Shown one piece after another: positions 32,292 to 41,530 of a stretch of 64,000 bases of DNA. The notes beneath the pieces were generated by a model, which was given only the letters and a program-made list of their open reading frames with translations, had not been told where the DNA came from and made no database searches. Every line of letters starts with the position of its first letter. Positions within the stretch are counted from its first letter, which is position 1. The stretch spans positions 88,334 to 152,333 of the forward strand of contig CALLMF010000005.1 in the NCBI GenBank assembly GCA_938006335.1, given 5' to 3'. Both the position numbers and the translations under genes were made by a program. This DNA comes from an uncultured Granulosicoccaceae bacterium (GTDB lineage Bacteria > Pseudomonadota > Gammaproteobacteria > Granulosicoccales > Granulosicoccaceae).

Positions 32292-33230
32292 CTAGCCGAG
32301 CATCCCTTGATACCAGCGTGTCAGCTCCTCTCCCCACAACATGGCGATAAAGCCAGCGGTAGCGAGGTATGGCCCGAAGGGGATCGGCACGCTCTTGTCG
32401 CGGCGCGTGACGGCAATCAGGGTGATGCCGACGACCGCACCCACAACCGATGACAACAGGATGACCATCGGAAGCACCTGCCATCCAAGCAGCGCACCAA
32501 TGGCCGCGAGCAGCTTGAAGTCCCCATAGCCCATGCCTTCCTTGCCGGTCACCAGCTTGAACACCCAGTACACCGACCAGAGGATGCCGTAGCCAAGCGC
32601 CGCACCGATGACCGCCGACTCGAGGTCGGCAAAGACGGGCACCAGCGCTGCCACCAGACCCATCCACATCAATGGAAGGGTCAGGTTGTCCGGCAACAGC
32701 TGCGTGTCGTAGTCGATCAGGGTCATCGCAATCAGATACCAGGTGGCAACGATGCCGAGGAGTGCTTGTGGCGTCGGGCCAAAGTGCCAGGCCACCAGCA
32801 GCGTCAACAGCATGGTGACAAACTCCACGCCCGGATAACGCGCCGAGATGGGAGCGGAGCAGCCGGAGCACTTGCCGCGCAGCATCAGCCAGCTGATCAC
32901 CGGGATGTTCTCCATCGCAGTAATGCCGTGCCCACAATGCGGGCAACGCGAGCGTGGGACCGCCAGATTGAAGGTGTCAGGCTCAGTCGTCTCACCCTGA
33001 GGACCGGTGCCCACCGATGCGGTGCCGTCGCCATTGATGTTCAAGGCGTCAGCATTGCCCGCAGCCTCGGCATCCAGTTCCTCGATACCTTCTCTCCACG
33101 CCCGCTCCATCATGATCGGCAGTCGGTGGATGACCACATTCAGAAAGCTACCCACGATGAGACCGAGAAACGCGATCACGCCAAACCAGAGTACCGGGCT
33201 TGACTGAAACAGCTGAAGTATTGAGTTCAT
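32292..33230 (-). CDS. pilD: Prepilin peptidase / N-methyltransferase PilD
   Basis: PilD cleaves the leader of type IV prepilins and methylates the new N-terminal phenylalanine in the inner membrane. The 312-residue product has GSFLNVVIHRLP, the two cysteine pairs of the N-methyltransferase zinc site (C96/C99 and C121/C124), and the catalytic aspartates in LIDYDTQLLPD and GMGYGDFK (Asp237). A polar acidic insertion of about 40 residues (about 50-90) lies in the cytoplasmic loop before the first cysteine pair. It follows pilC and precedes coaE. Confidence 0.96.
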   Translation of the reverse strand: MNSILQLFQSSPVLWFGVIAFLGLIVGSFLNVVIHRLPIMMERAWREGIEELDAEAAGNADALNINGDGTASVGTGPQGETTEPDTFNLAVPRSRCPHCGHGITAMENIPVISWLMLRGKCSGCSAPISARYPGVEFVTMLLTLLVAWHFGPTPQALLGIVATWYLIAMTLIDYDTQLLPDNLTLPLMWMGLVAALVPVFADLESAVIGAALGYGILWSVYWVFKLVTGKEGMGYGDFKLLAAIGALLGWQVLPMVILLSSVVGAVVGITLIAVTRRDKSVPIPFGPYLATAGFIAMLWGEELTRWYQGMLG

Positions 33231-33255
33231 GAGATTTGTCAGATCTTGAAATACG

Positions 33256-33288
33256 AACGGGAACAGCGCTCAGCACACTGTTCCCGTT
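33256..33288 (-). terminator. Hairpin between pilC and pilD
   Basis: AACGGGAACAG at 33256-33266 and CTGTTCCCGTT at 33278-33288 form a perfect 11-bp stem with an 11-base loop. On the minus strand it is followed by CGTATTTC, a poor T-run. It may attenuate transcription into pilD and coaE or stabilize the pilBC message. Confidence 0.55.
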
Positions 33289-33320
33289 ACAAGCATAGTC
33301 TTTCCAGACGTCGGGTCGCG

Positions 33321-34535
33321 TCAGAACGCGTCGCCCATCTTGAAGATCGGCAGGTACATGCCAATGACGAGACCACCGATGACGACACCGAGGAAGGCCA
33401 TGATCATCGGCTCCATCAGGGAGGTCATCGCGTCCACCGCGTTGTCGACCTCTTCTTCATAATAGTCGGCGACCTTGGAGAGCATGTCGTCGATGGAACC
33501 GGCTTCCTCACCGATCGCGACCATCTGCACGACCATGTTGGAAAAGAGACCGGAGGAGGCGATGGATACCTGAAGCTGCTGGCCGGTAGCCGCCTCTTCC
33601 TTCATCTTGAGAATGGCTTGCTCGAAGACGTAGTTGCCTGCGGTGCCCGCCACCGAGTCCATGGCTTCCACTAGCGGCACACCCGCTTTGGACATCGTGG
33701 CAAGTGTGCGTGCAAAGCGTGCCGTGGACGCCTTGACGATGATGTCGCCGAATATCGGCGCCTTGAGAATGATGCGATCAAGAAAACGCGAGAACTTGAC
33801 CGAGCGTTTTTTTGCCTGAATGAACACCCACACGGATACGCCCGCGCCGGCAAACATCGCAAACCACCATTTCTTCATGAATTCGGAGGCGTTGACGATC
33901 ATCTGCGTGAATGCAGGAAGATCACCACCCATGCCCTTGAACAGGGTCTCGAACTGCGGCACAACCTTGAGCAGAAGAATAGAGGTAACGATCGCCGCGA
34001 CAATCAGTACGGCGATCGGATAGGCCATGGCCTTCTTGATCTTCTTCTTCAGAGATTCCGACTTTTCCTTGTACTCGGCGATCTCGTTGAGGAGTGTTTC
34101 CAGCGTACCGGACTGCTCCCCAGCCTCGGTAAGGCTGCAGAACAGATCATCAAAGTGTTGCGGATGCTTGCGCAAGGCTGCGGTCAGATTACTGCCACCT
34201 TCAACTTCCGCCTTGACGTCGGTGACCATCTCGCGCATGGCCTTGTTGTCCATGCCGTTGGCCACAATCTCGAACGACTGCACCATCGGCACACCGGCGC
34301 CCATCATCGTTGTCAGCTGGCGCGCAAAGATCGCGATATCCCCAGGGGTGATCTTGCCGCCGCCCTTTGACGTTCGCTTCTTCTTGACCTTGGGCGAGAT
34401 GATGCCCTGGCGTCGAAGTTTCGCCTTGACCATGTCCATGCTGGGCGCAGACACAAGCCCTTTCTGCTTGTTGCCCTTGGCATCCTTACCTTCCCATTCG
34501 AACAGGGAGGTCTTCTTTTGTGCTGCTGCGGCCAT
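33321..34535 (-). CDS. pilC: Type IV pilus inner-membrane platform protein PilC
   Basis: PilC is the polytopic inner-membrane platform that couples the PilB and PilT motors to pilus growth and retraction. The 404-residue product has two GspF-type repeats: the first with FARQLTTMMGAGVPMVQS and the second with FARTLATMSKAGVPLVEAM, each followed by membrane segments. The N-terminal FEWEGKDAKGNKQKGLV strand is typical. It lies two bases after pilB and 90 bp before pilD. Confidence 0.96.
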   Translation of the reverse strand: MAAAAQKKTSLFEWEGKDAKGNKQKGLVSAPSMDMVKAKLRRQGIISPKVKKKRTSKGGGKITPGDIAIFARQLTTMMGAGVPMVQSFEIVANGMDNKAMREMVTDVKAEVEGGSNLTAALRKHPQHFDDLFCSLTEAGEQSGTLETLLNEIAEYKEKSESLKKKIKKAMAYPIAVLIVAAIVTSILLLKVVPQFETLFKGMGGDLPAFTQMIVNASEFMKKWWFAMFAGAGVSVWVFIQAKKRSVKFSRFLDRIILKAPIFGDIIVKASTARFARTLATMSKAGVPLVEAMDSVAGTAGNYVFEQAILKMKEEAATGQQLQVSIASSGLFSNMVVQMVAIGEEAGSIDDMLSKVADYYEEEVDNAVDAMTSLMEPMIMAFLGVVIGGLVIGMYLPIFKMGDAF

Positions 34536-34537
34536 GG

Positions 34538-36226
34538 TTAGTCCTTCGTCACTCGGTTGGCCTCTTCAAGGCTCATGATTCCTTGGGACACCTTGATCAG
34601 CGCTGATTCACGCAAGTCAGGAATGTTTTCTTTCTTGGCCTGGTCCGCGATGTCGATGGCGTTGCCACCTTCCATGATGATGCGTCCCATCTCCTCGCTG
34701 ATCTTCATGACCTGGTAGATGCCTACCCGGCCCTTGTAGCCGTGGTTGCACTTCGGACATCCGTTGGCCTTGAATATGTTCAGATCCTCGATCTGCTCGT
34801 CTGTAAATCCTTCCTCGACCAGTACATCGCGAGGCAGCTCATCCGGTTGCTTGCACGACTCACACAGTCGACGACCCAGTCGCTGCGCGATAACCAGAGA
34901 TACCGCCGTCGCGATATTGAACGCAGGTACGCCCATGTTGACAAGGCGCGAGAGCGTTTGCGGTGCATCGTTGGTGTGCAGGGTGGACATGACCATATGG
35001 CCCGTCTGAGCAGCCTTGATCGCGATACTCGCGGTCTCAAGATCTCGAATCTCACCTACCATGATGATGTCCGGATCCTGTCGCAGGAAGGACTTCAGTG
35101 CCTCGGCGAAGGTCAGGCCAGCCTTTGGATTTACATTGACCTGGTTGATACCTTCCAGGTTGATTTCCGCCGGATCTTCCGCCGTTGAGATATTGGTTCC
35201 GGGCTCGTTCAGAATGTTGAGACCGGTGTACAGCGATACGGTCTTACCCGAACCGGTTGGGCCGGTGACCAGAATCATGCCGTATGGGTTGGCGAGCGCC
35301 TCCATGTAGATCCGCTTCTGATCGGGCTCGTACCCTAGCGCGTCGATACCGAGTGACGCGCTGGACGGATCAAGAATACGCAGTACCGTCTTCTCGCCGA
35401 ACAGGGTGGGGCAGGTGTTGACTCGAAAGTCGATCGCCTTCGTCTTCGAGATCTTCAGCTTGATTCGGCCATCCTGCGGAACGCGGCGTTCCGAGATGTC
35501 CATGCGTGACATGACCTTCAGGCGAGCGGTCAAGCGGCCGGCCATTGAAAGCGGCGGATCGACAACTTCTTCGAGAACACCATCTACACGAAAGCGAACG
35601 CGAAAACGTTTTTCGTAGGGTTCAACATGGATATCCGATGCGCCGCGCTTGATCGCATCAAGCAGCAGCTTGTTGACAAAGCGCACGACGGGTGTCTCGT
35701 TGACACCGTCAGCACCATCATCATCGTCTGGCAGTTCTCCACTATCGACCTCAAGATCGAAGCTATCGTCGAGTCCCTCGGACAGGTTGGCGCTGCTGTC
35801 TTGTATGGACTTCTTGAAGTCCGCAAGGGAGGCCGGATCAACGATGACCGCTTCAACAGAGAGGCCAGAGGTAAATTTGTACTTGTCCAGTGCTTCGCTG
35901 TCTGCGGGGTCGGTAATCGCGACGAATAGCTTTCCACCGCGCCTTGCAACAGGAACGGCGTCGTACTGCTCGAGAAGATCTTCCTTGATGAACTCCGTGG
36001 GAACACTCTCTACCGAGAGGCTACTCAGATCAAACAGCGGTAATCCGAAGTCTGCGGCGACAAACTGGGAGACAGTGGAGGCCGTGACGCCGTCCAACTC
36101 CACAAGCTCTGCAAGAAAGCTACGCTTGCTCTCTTCCGCATTGTCGGTAGCCTGCTGAGCTACGTCCTCGGTGACAATTCCGTTTGAGATCAGTTTTCTG
36201 CCGAGCCCACTCAGGGTGTTGCTCAT
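34538..36226 (-). CDS. pilB: Type IV pilus extension ATPase PilB
   Basis: PilB is the hexameric ATPase that powers pilus assembly. The 562-residue product has the N-terminal MshEN-type domain, the Walker A loop GPTGSGKTVSLYTGL, the DPDIIMVGEIRD Walker B-type region, and a tetracysteine zinc motif (CESCK and CPKC). A clear AAGGAG Shine-Dalgarno precedes the ATG. It is the first gene of the pilB-pilC-pilD-coaE unit and lies 79 bp after a pilin gene. Confidence 0.97.
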   Translation of the reverse strand: MSNTLSGLGRKLISNGIVTEDVAQQATDNAEESKRSFLAELVELDGVTASTVSQFVAADFGLPLFDLSSLSVESVPTEFIKEDLLEQYDAVPVARRGGKLFVAITDPADSEALDKYKFTSGLSVEAVIVDPASLADFKKSIQDSSANLSEGLDDSFDLEVDSGELPDDDDGADGVNETPVVRFVNKLLLDAIKRGASDIHVEPYEKRFRVRFRVDGVLEEVVDPPLSMAGRLTARLKVMSRMDISERRVPQDGRIKLKISKTKAIDFRVNTCPTLFGEKTVLRILDPSSASLGIDALGYEPDQKRIYMEALANPYGMILVTGPTGSGKTVSLYTGLNILNEPGTNISTAEDPAEINLEGINQVNVNPKAGLTFAEALKSFLRQDPDIIMVGEIRDLETASIAIKAAQTGHMVMSTLHTNDAPQTLSRLVNMGVPAFNIATAVSLVIAQRLGRRLCESCKQPDELPRDVLVEEGFTDEQIEDLNIFKANGCPKCNHGYKGRVGIYQVMKISEEMGRIIMEGGNAIDIADQAKKENIPDLRESALIKVSQGIMSLEEANRVTKD

Positions 36227-36305
36227 GATTTCGGTACTCCTTGCAGCTGTTTCGCCGGTTCGTTGTCGAGATAGCGGCAGGATTGTTCAATGCTGGAGGG
36301 TCGGT

Positions 36306-36764
36306 CTAGTTGCAGCCGGAGGGTTTGAAAGAGTTCTTGAAGCCGCCGCCTGCGCCGGTGACGGTACAGACCCATGCGCCGTTGGCAGGTCGCTGAAGTT
36401 CGACCTGTGTCCCCTGGATTCCTCCGCCGGCTGTACCATCCAGAGTCGCGGTTATCGTGCTGGTCGCGGGTGACGTAAATGCGCCGAATACGGTTGTGGA
36501 AAGATCAGAGTCCACGAAAGCAATGATTCCCTCCGGATCGCTTGAAATGCTCGCTGCCAGGTCGTTTGCCATGGCGTTCTCAACGGCGCGCGCATTCGAG
36601 CCAAGCTCTGCATGTACACGTGCGATCTGACTCTCGTACGCATAGTTGGTATATGCGGGAAACGCGATCGCTGCGAGAACACCGATGATCGCGATCACGA
36701 TCATGAGTTCAATCAAGGTGAATCCGTCCGCTTGTCGATGCTGTTTCTCGTTCAGGTACATCAT
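36306..36764 (-). CDS. Type IV pilin (second, pilB-proximal copy)
   Basis: This is a type IV prepilin of 152 residues with a 14-residue leader ending in glycine before [20 protein letters not shown]. Glu5 of the mature protein is present, and a cysteine pair near the C-terminus (VCTVTG...SGC) can close a D-loop. The start at 36764 has GGGAG six bases upstream; two alternative ATGs flank it. It is similar to the next pilin upstream but differs in leader length and in the middle region. A terminator lies between the two pilins, so this copy may be transcribed with pilB. It could be a minor or alternate major pilin. Confidence 0.9.
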   Translation of the reverse strand: MMYLNEKQHRQADGFTLIELMIVIAIIGVLAAIAFPAYTNYAYESQIARVHAELGSNARAVENAMANDLAASISSDPEGIIAFVDSDLSTTVFGAFTSPATSTITATLDGTAGGGIQGTQVELQRPANGAWVCTVTGAGGGFKNSFKPSGCN

Positions 36765-36782
36765 GGCCATCTCCCAGAAATG

Positions 36783-36808
36783 AAAAAGGCCCCGCGTGTG
36801 CGGGGCCT
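36783..36808 (-). terminator. Rho-independent terminator of the first pilin gene
   Basis: GGCCCCGC (36788-36795) and GCGGGGCC (36800-36807) form a perfect 8-bp stem with a GTGT loop, extended by one A:T pair. On the minus strand it is followed by TTTTTCATTT. It lies about 70 bp after the stop of the pilA gene and before the second pilin. Confidence 0.9.
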
Positions 36809-36875
36809 CTATTACCGAAATCGAGTCTTCATCAGATCCGGTAGAAACTACTTCATGTAGATACGAAGCAGTCTA

Positions 36876-37313
36876 TTAGCAACCTGCCGGAACGAAGCTG
36901 GGCTTCCAGCCGTCGCCAGCACCAGAACCATCAACATCACAGGTCCAAGCACCAGAAGCTTCACGCTCCAGTGTGATGGTAGCGTTGGCAACGGACGGGC
37001 TGACTGTTCCGTTGAGCGTAGCAGACAAGGTACCCGTGCCTGCAGAAACGACGTTTACAGCTGCGTTGGTCGTGAGTCCTGAGTTACCCCAACCGAGGGC
37101 CGCGAGGTCAGTAGATTCCGTGCCGGTAATCAGGTTGGTCTCCACTGCTGTCTTCATGGAAGCCAGCTCACCGTACAATCGGTTGACCTGCGTACGAGCG
37201 ATGTAGTCCTGGTACTGCGGTACCGCGATAGCGGCGAGAATACCGATGATCGCGATTACGATCATCAGTTCGATGAGGGTAAAACCCTGCTGTGCTTTTT
37301 GCTTAACCATCAT
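36876..37313 (-). CDS. pilA: Type IV major pilin PilA
   Basis: This prepilin of 145 residues has a short basic leader ([10 protein letters not shown]) cut before [20 protein letters not shown], with Glu5 present. The C-terminal cysteines (TCDVDGSG...PAGC) should form the D-loop. It is called the major pilin because it has its own sigma54 promoter with an upstream PilR-type array and its own strong terminator. A TGGAGA Shine-Dalgarno precedes the paired ATGs. The gene lies between pilR and the second pilin. The major-pilin assignment is an inference from these signals. Confidence 0.9.
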   Translation of the reverse strand: MMVKQKAQQGFTLIELMIVIAIIGILAAIAVPQYQDYIARTQVNRLYGELASMKTAVETNLITGTESTDLAALGWGNSGLTTNAAVNVVSAGTGTLSATLNGTVSPSVANATITLEREASGAWTCDVDGSGAGDGWKPSFVPAGC

Positions 37314-37402
37314 GTGGTCTAATCTCCAGAGAATTAGTGTAGTAAGTCGCTGTCAAGCCGAACCTACAAGCGACTTATCGGTCGCAGGCTCTGCCCCATG
37401 AG

Positions 37403-37418
37403 TGCATTCGGCGTGCCA
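37403..37418 (-). promoter_or_regulatory. Sigma54 promoter of pilA
   Basis: On the minus strand the sequence reads TGGCAC-GCCGA-ATGCA, with the GG and GC of the -24 and -12 elements correctly spaced. It agrees with the sigma54 consensus TGGCAC-N5-TTGCA at all but one base. The start of transcription would be about 80 bp before the pilA ATG. Confidence 0.85.
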
Positions 37419-37516
37419 TCGGCCAATTGCGTGCGCAGCGCTCGAAAATGACTCTGGTATTCGTGATCCGGGACACATATCCACGCAAACTGAGTGCTGT
37501 TACTCAGGGCAGGGAA

Positions 37517-37575
37517 TGACATTTTTGTCAGTTATCGACAGTCTTTTTGTCAACTGTTGACACTGAAAGTGACAC
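37517..37575 (-). promoter_or_regulatory. Candidate PilR enhancer array (TGACA/TGTCA repeats)
   Basis: Six TGACA/TGTCA or GACA cores lie at about 37517, 37526, 37536, 37548, 37558 and 37570, so they recur every 9-12 bp. Two of them form a perfect TGACA-TTTT-TGTCA palindrome. The array is 100-160 bp upstream of the pilA sigma54 site, the normal place for an NtrC-type activator. TGTC cores are described for Pseudomonas PilR binding sites. Confidence 0.65.
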
Positions 37576-37594
37576 ACGTGCATTGGCACGCTTT

Positions 37595-39004
37595 TTACGC
37601 GGCGCGATCGTTCTGATCGAGGCCGAGTTGCTGGATGCGATAGCGTAGCTGGCGGTAGGTCAGGCCCAGAAGTACGGCCGCCTGACGTCTGTTCCAGCGA
37701 GTCTCTTCCAGTGCTTTCAGCAAGCGTGTGCGTTCAGCGCCATGTTCGCTGTTAGTAGCGCGGGACGCTTTACTATCGCTTGCCAAAGCCTCACTTTCCA
37801 GCAACTCGAGTTCATCGGCGCTGATACTGCCACCGTCGGCAAGCGCACTTGCTCGTGCAAGAATGTTCTCGAGCTCCCGCACGTTTCCTGGAAAGCTATA
37901 TCCAGCGAGACGTGCGATTGCAGAGGCATCAAGCGTCACCGTGTTCTCCTCTCCCGCCGCCAGTCGCTGCATGATGCTCTCGATCAACGAGGGTATATCT
38001 TCGCTGCGATCGCGCAATGCAGGTGCGCAGATGCTGATGACGTTCAGCCGGTAATATAAATCCTGCCGGAAGCTTCCATCGGCAACGCGTTCGGCCAGAT
38101 CGGAGTGTGTGGCACTCAGCAAACGCACGTCAACCGCCACTTCCTCGTGAGCGCCAACGGGCCGGATCGCGCGTTCCTGGATGGCTCGCAACACTTTCAC
38201 CTGCATGTGCAGGGGTAACTCTGCGACTTCATCCAGAAACAGCGTGCCGCCTTCAGCCGCGCGGAAAAGGCCTTCCTTGTCCTGGTGTGCACCGGTAAAC
38301 GATCCCTTGGTGTGACCGAACAGTTCGCTCTCGACCAGTTCGTTGGGTATGGCTCCGCAGTTGATCGCGACGAAGGCCTGCTGTGCACGCGGGCTATTCG
38401 CATGAATGAGCCGCGCAATCAGCTCCTTGCCGGTCCCTGATTCACCGGTTATCCATACCGGTGCATTCGTGTGTGCGACCTTTCTGATTCGGTCACGGAG
38501 CTTTTCCATGATGTCCGAGTCGCCGATCAGCGTCTCGCCATCGATCAGGGGCTCTGCCGAATCTGGGCGCGCTACCGCTTGCGCTTTTGCCTCCACCGGC
38601 ATCTGTCCGGTGCTCAACTGCAAGGCTTGCTTGACCAGTCGGCGTAACACGCCAAGGTCTACCGGCTTGGATACGAAGTCGAAAGCGCCGTTGCGCATCG
38701 CTTCCACGGCAGACTCGACATGCCCGTGTGCCGTAATCACCGCGATAGGCATGTCGGGATGGCTTTCGCGGGCTTCGCGCACGAAGTCGAGTCCGTCTCC
38801 GTCGGGCAGTCGCATGTCACACAGGCATGCGCTGAATCGAAACTCGCTCAATAGCTGGCGAGCTTCCGCAAGATTCGCTGCGACTTGCGTATCGACGCCT
38901 ATGCGCGACAAGGACATAGCGACGAGCTTGCGGATATCCGGTTCATCATCAATGACGAGAACGACTCCAGGCTCGACATCCTGCATGGGTGTCGAGCTGC
39001 TCAC
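37595..39004 (-). CDS. pilR: Sigma54-dependent response regulator PilR
   Basis: PilR activates pilA transcription with sigma54. The 469-residue product has a receiver domain with the phosphoacceptor Asp63 in CDMRLPDGDG and Lys113, a AAA+ domain with GESGTGKE, the sigma54-contact loop GSFTGA, and GTLFLDEVAELP. A Fis-type helix-turn-helix is at the C-terminus (WNRRQAAVLLGLTYRQLRYR). The GTG start overlaps the pilS stop by 4 bp, so the pair is translationally coupled. Confidence 0.95.
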   Translation of the reverse strand: MSSSTPMQDVEPGVVLVIDDEPDIRKLVAMSLSRIGVDTQVAANLAEARQLLSEFRFSACLCDMRLPDGDGLDFVREARESHPDMPIAVITAHGHVESAVEAMRNGAFDFVSKPVDLGVLRRLVKQALQLSTGQMPVEAKAQAVARPDSAEPLIDGETLIGDSDIMEKLRDRIRKVAHTNAPVWITGESGTGKELIARLIHANSPRAQQAFVAINCGAIPNELVESELFGHTKGSFTGAHQDKEGLFRAAEGGTLFLDEVAELPLHMQVKVLRAIQERAIRPVGAHEEVAVDVRLLSATHSDLAERVADGSFRQDLYYRLNVISICAPALRDRSEDIPSLIESIMQRLAAGEENTVTLDASAIARLAGYSFPGNVRELENILARASALADGGSISADELELLESEALASDSKASRATNSEHGAERTRLLKALEETRWNRRQAAVLLGLTYRQLRYRIQQLGLDQNDRAA

Positions 39005-40671
39005 GCTTCGGGCACCGCAGCACCAGGCAAGGTAATTCTGAACGTGGCGCCGGAATCAGACGGCAAGCACTCGATACTGCCGTTGTTCGCAGTGCAAAGC
39101 TCGCGCACTATGAACAACCCCAGTCCCGTGCCTTCGTGGCTTGTCGAATAGAAGGGCTCGAACAGCTGCGCTGCGTCTTCACTTGAGATGCCCTTGCCGT
39201 TGTCGCATACGTCAATCGTCACACTGCCAGATTCAGCGACCGCGATCGTGATGTCGATGTCGACACGCGTTCCGCTGTTGTGCAGCAGCGCGTTGTTGCA
39301 GAGATTCCACATGATGCGGTCAAGCTGATCGGCATCGGCCACTGCAATCGCGTTGACGGAGCCGTGACATCGGAGCTGCGCCGGGTCCAGCCCGCGCTCG
39401 GTGATGAAGTCACGCCTGAACGTTTCAAGTGCCTGCAAAACAGGAATGGCCTCATGCGATGTCTGCTTTGCGCTGGATACCTGAAGCACGTCGTTGATGA
39501 TGCGGTCGATGCGACCGCTCTGGCGCAGGGCAACATCGAGTAAGCCGCGGTCCTCGTCACTCAAACCGGGGGACTCCTGAGCCAGTTGGACTGCATGCGA
39601 CAGTGCGCCGAGCGGGTTGCGTATCTCGTGAGCGATGCTGGCAGACAGCCGCCCGAGCGAGGCGAGCTTCAATTGCTGGAACTGCGAGATGATGGCCCTG
39701 TGGTCTTCCAGCCGTATCAGCATGCCTCGTCGCGACAGTCCGCTGTAGTGCGGTAGCACCACCTGCGAGCAACTGAGCATGCTTACCGGGCGACTGCCAC
39801 GTCCGGGCGACAGGCAGAAATCGTTCATGTCGTCGAACAGCTCAGGCGCGATGATGCGTAGCGGTGCGGGCAGTGCGACAAACTCGCAGGCAAGCAGAAT
39901 CCGCGCACTGTCATTCATGACCTGTATGTGCCCGCTGGAGTCAACCACGAGCACCCCGCTGTCGAGTTCCTGCACGATTTCTTCGTTCAGGTGGGCGATC
40001 TGTTCGATATCGAGTCCGGCACGGAACTGCGTGGGTACCGAAATTTCTCGTTCGCTCAAGCGCCTGACAGGCACCGAGATCAGCCATGCCACCGAAAACA
40101 GCGCGATGCCCAACATGGCCGAGCGTTCGAGATCGGCGGAGGCTCCCGTGTGCAGGTAGCGAGACAGCAACTCCTCGCTGAACAGCATGAGTGTGCCGAT
40201 CGCTGCGAACAGCAGTGCCATTCTCGCTTTTACCAGCTGGGCCAACAGGGCAACCCCGAGCAGGAGCAGCAGTCCCATACCACTGGAGATTCCGCCGCTG
40301 GCGTACAACATCACGGTGATGCAAAGCATGTCCAGATAGCTCTGCGCGTAGAGCTGCACCTCCGCTGAAGGCGTCTTGATGCGAATCAGATACGTGAACC
40401 CGAGGGCGAGTACTGTCCAGAACAAGTGTGCGATTTCGAACAGCGTGGCATCGCGTGAGCCCAGGACGCCGACGTGGTCTGCGGCGTAGTAGACGCCGGC
40501 AATGACCAACAACAGGAAGAAGCGGCACTGATTGATCAGCACCAAGGCGGGCCAGTCAGGCACGGAACCCGCCGGCAGGACCGACGCGCTCCGAGTGTCC
40601 GAGCGCTGGTCGAATGGCGTCAAATCACCGTCGCTGGACGGTGCGCCTGAAAAAAAGGGGCTTGCTGGCAC
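39001..40671 (-). CDS. pilS: Sensor histidine kinase PilS
   Basis: PilS is the inner-membrane kinase that controls PilR. The 556-residue product has six predicted hydrophobic segments between about residues 40 and 200, a PAS-type domain at about 225-330, the H-box SIAHEIRNPLG with His348, and a C-terminal ATPase domain with N and G boxes (NLCNNALLHN, DNGKGI, GTGLGLFIV). The GTG at 40671 gives a 40-residue polar N-terminus; a later start is possible. pilS and pilR form one operon. Confidence 0.93.
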   Translation of the reverse strand: MPASPFFSGAPSSDGDLTPFDQRSDTRSASVLPAGSVPDWPALVLINQCRFFLLLVIAGVYYAADHVGVLGSRDATLFEIAHLFWTVLALGFTYLIRIKTPSAEVQLYAQSYLDMLCITVMLYASGGISSGMGLLLLLGVALLAQLVKARMALLFAAIGTLMLFSEELLSRYLHTGASADLERSAMLGIALFSVAWLISVPVRRLSEREISVPTQFRAGLDIEQIAHLNEEIVQELDSGVLVVDSSGHIQVMNDSARILLACEFVALPAPLRIIAPELFDDMNDFCLSPGRGSRPVSMLSCSQVVLPHYSGLSRRGMLIRLEDHRAIISQFQQLKLASLGRLSASIAHEIRNPLGALSHAVQLAQESPGLSDEDRGLLDVALRQSGRIDRIINDVLQVSSAKQTSHEAIPVLQALETFRRDFITERGLDPAQLRCHGSVNAIAVADADQLDRIMWNLCNNALLHNSGTRVDIDITIAVAESGSVTIDVCDNGKGISSEDAAQLFEPFYSTSHEGTGLGLFIVRELCTANNGSIECLPSDSGATFRITLPGAAVPEA

Positions 40672-40735
40672 TGCGCTGGCTGCCGCACGAGGGGGGAATG
40701 CCTCGGTCGAGCAGGATTCACACCAGAGTGTGGCT

Positions 40736-41524
40736 TCAGCTTTCGGCCGGCAGGGCCGGGTGTTCGGGGTCGGTTTCCGCTAGTACGCGCAGGGTATCGC
40801 CCTGCAGGTCTTCCTGGCCGAGCACCGAGTAAGCGCCAGCAAGCAGTGCCAGAGCGTCGGGCACCAGCGTGGTGCCGTCGAAATGTTCCAGCAGGTAGGT
40901 AATCCGATTGACGACCGCGACCATTGCGCCGCGGTCGTAGTAGAACTGCGCGGTCTGGAACTCATGCTTGGCCATCTGCTCTCGCAGATAGGCCATGCGC
41001 TCGATGGCGTCCGGCACGTAGTCGCTGTCCGGAAATCGTCTGACCAGGGCGTCGAACTCGGTAAAGGCGGCGCGTAGCCAGTTCTGGTCGACCTTGGACA
41101 TGTCGCGCGGAAAGATGCGCTCGAAGGCGGAGCCGCCTCGTGAGTAGTTGGCAAGTCCGCGCATGTAGTACGCGTAGTCGATGTTTTCGCTCTGCGGATA
41201 GAGCTTGATAAAGCGGTCTACCGAGGAAATCGCATTGTCGAATTCATCCTGGCGCAGATAGGCGTAGGCTACGTCGAGCTGCGCTTGTTGCGTGAAGGTG
41301 CCGAAGGGGTAGCGAGCGCCCAGCGTCTCGAAGGTATCGATTGCGGTCAGAAAATCACCGCGGTTCAGTGCGGATTTTCCGGAGCGATACAGCGACTCAG
41401 CGGTGCTGTTGGCGCTCTCCGCTGGCGGCGTTGCCGGCGTCGAGCAGGCACTCACCACCAGCACGCAGAGCGCGAGGCAAGTCAGAAGGCCGTTTCGGCG
41501 GCGTGTGGCGGGTATGTGCAGCAT
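40736..41524 (-). CDS. bamD: Outer-membrane assembly lipoprotein BamD
   Basis: BamD is an essential TPR lipoprotein of the BAM complex that inserts outer-membrane proteins. The start at 41524 gives 262 residues with a basic n-region, hydrophobic core and lipobox VVSAC. Five TPR-like repeats follow, with conserved segments RYPFGTFTQQAQLDVAYAY, DRFIKLYP and YYMRGLANY. The order pilS-bamD-rluD matches Pseudomonas. A perfect TATAAT lies exactly six bases before the ATG on the coding strand, which could make the mRNA leaderless. Confidence 0.94.
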   Translation of the reverse strand: MLHIPATRRRNGLLTCLALCVLVVSACSTPATPPAESANSTAESLYRSGKSALNRGDFLTAIDTFETLGARYPFGTFTQQAQLDVAYAYLRQDEFDNAISSVDRFIKLYPQSENIDYAYYMRGLANYSRGGSAFERIFPRDMSKVDQNWLRAAFTEFDALVRRFPDSDYVPDAIERMAYLREQMAKHEFQTAQFYYDRGAMVAVVNRITYLLEHFDGTTLVPDALALLAGAYSVLGQEDLQGDTLRVLAETDPEHPALPAES

Positions 41525-41530
41525 CCACTC

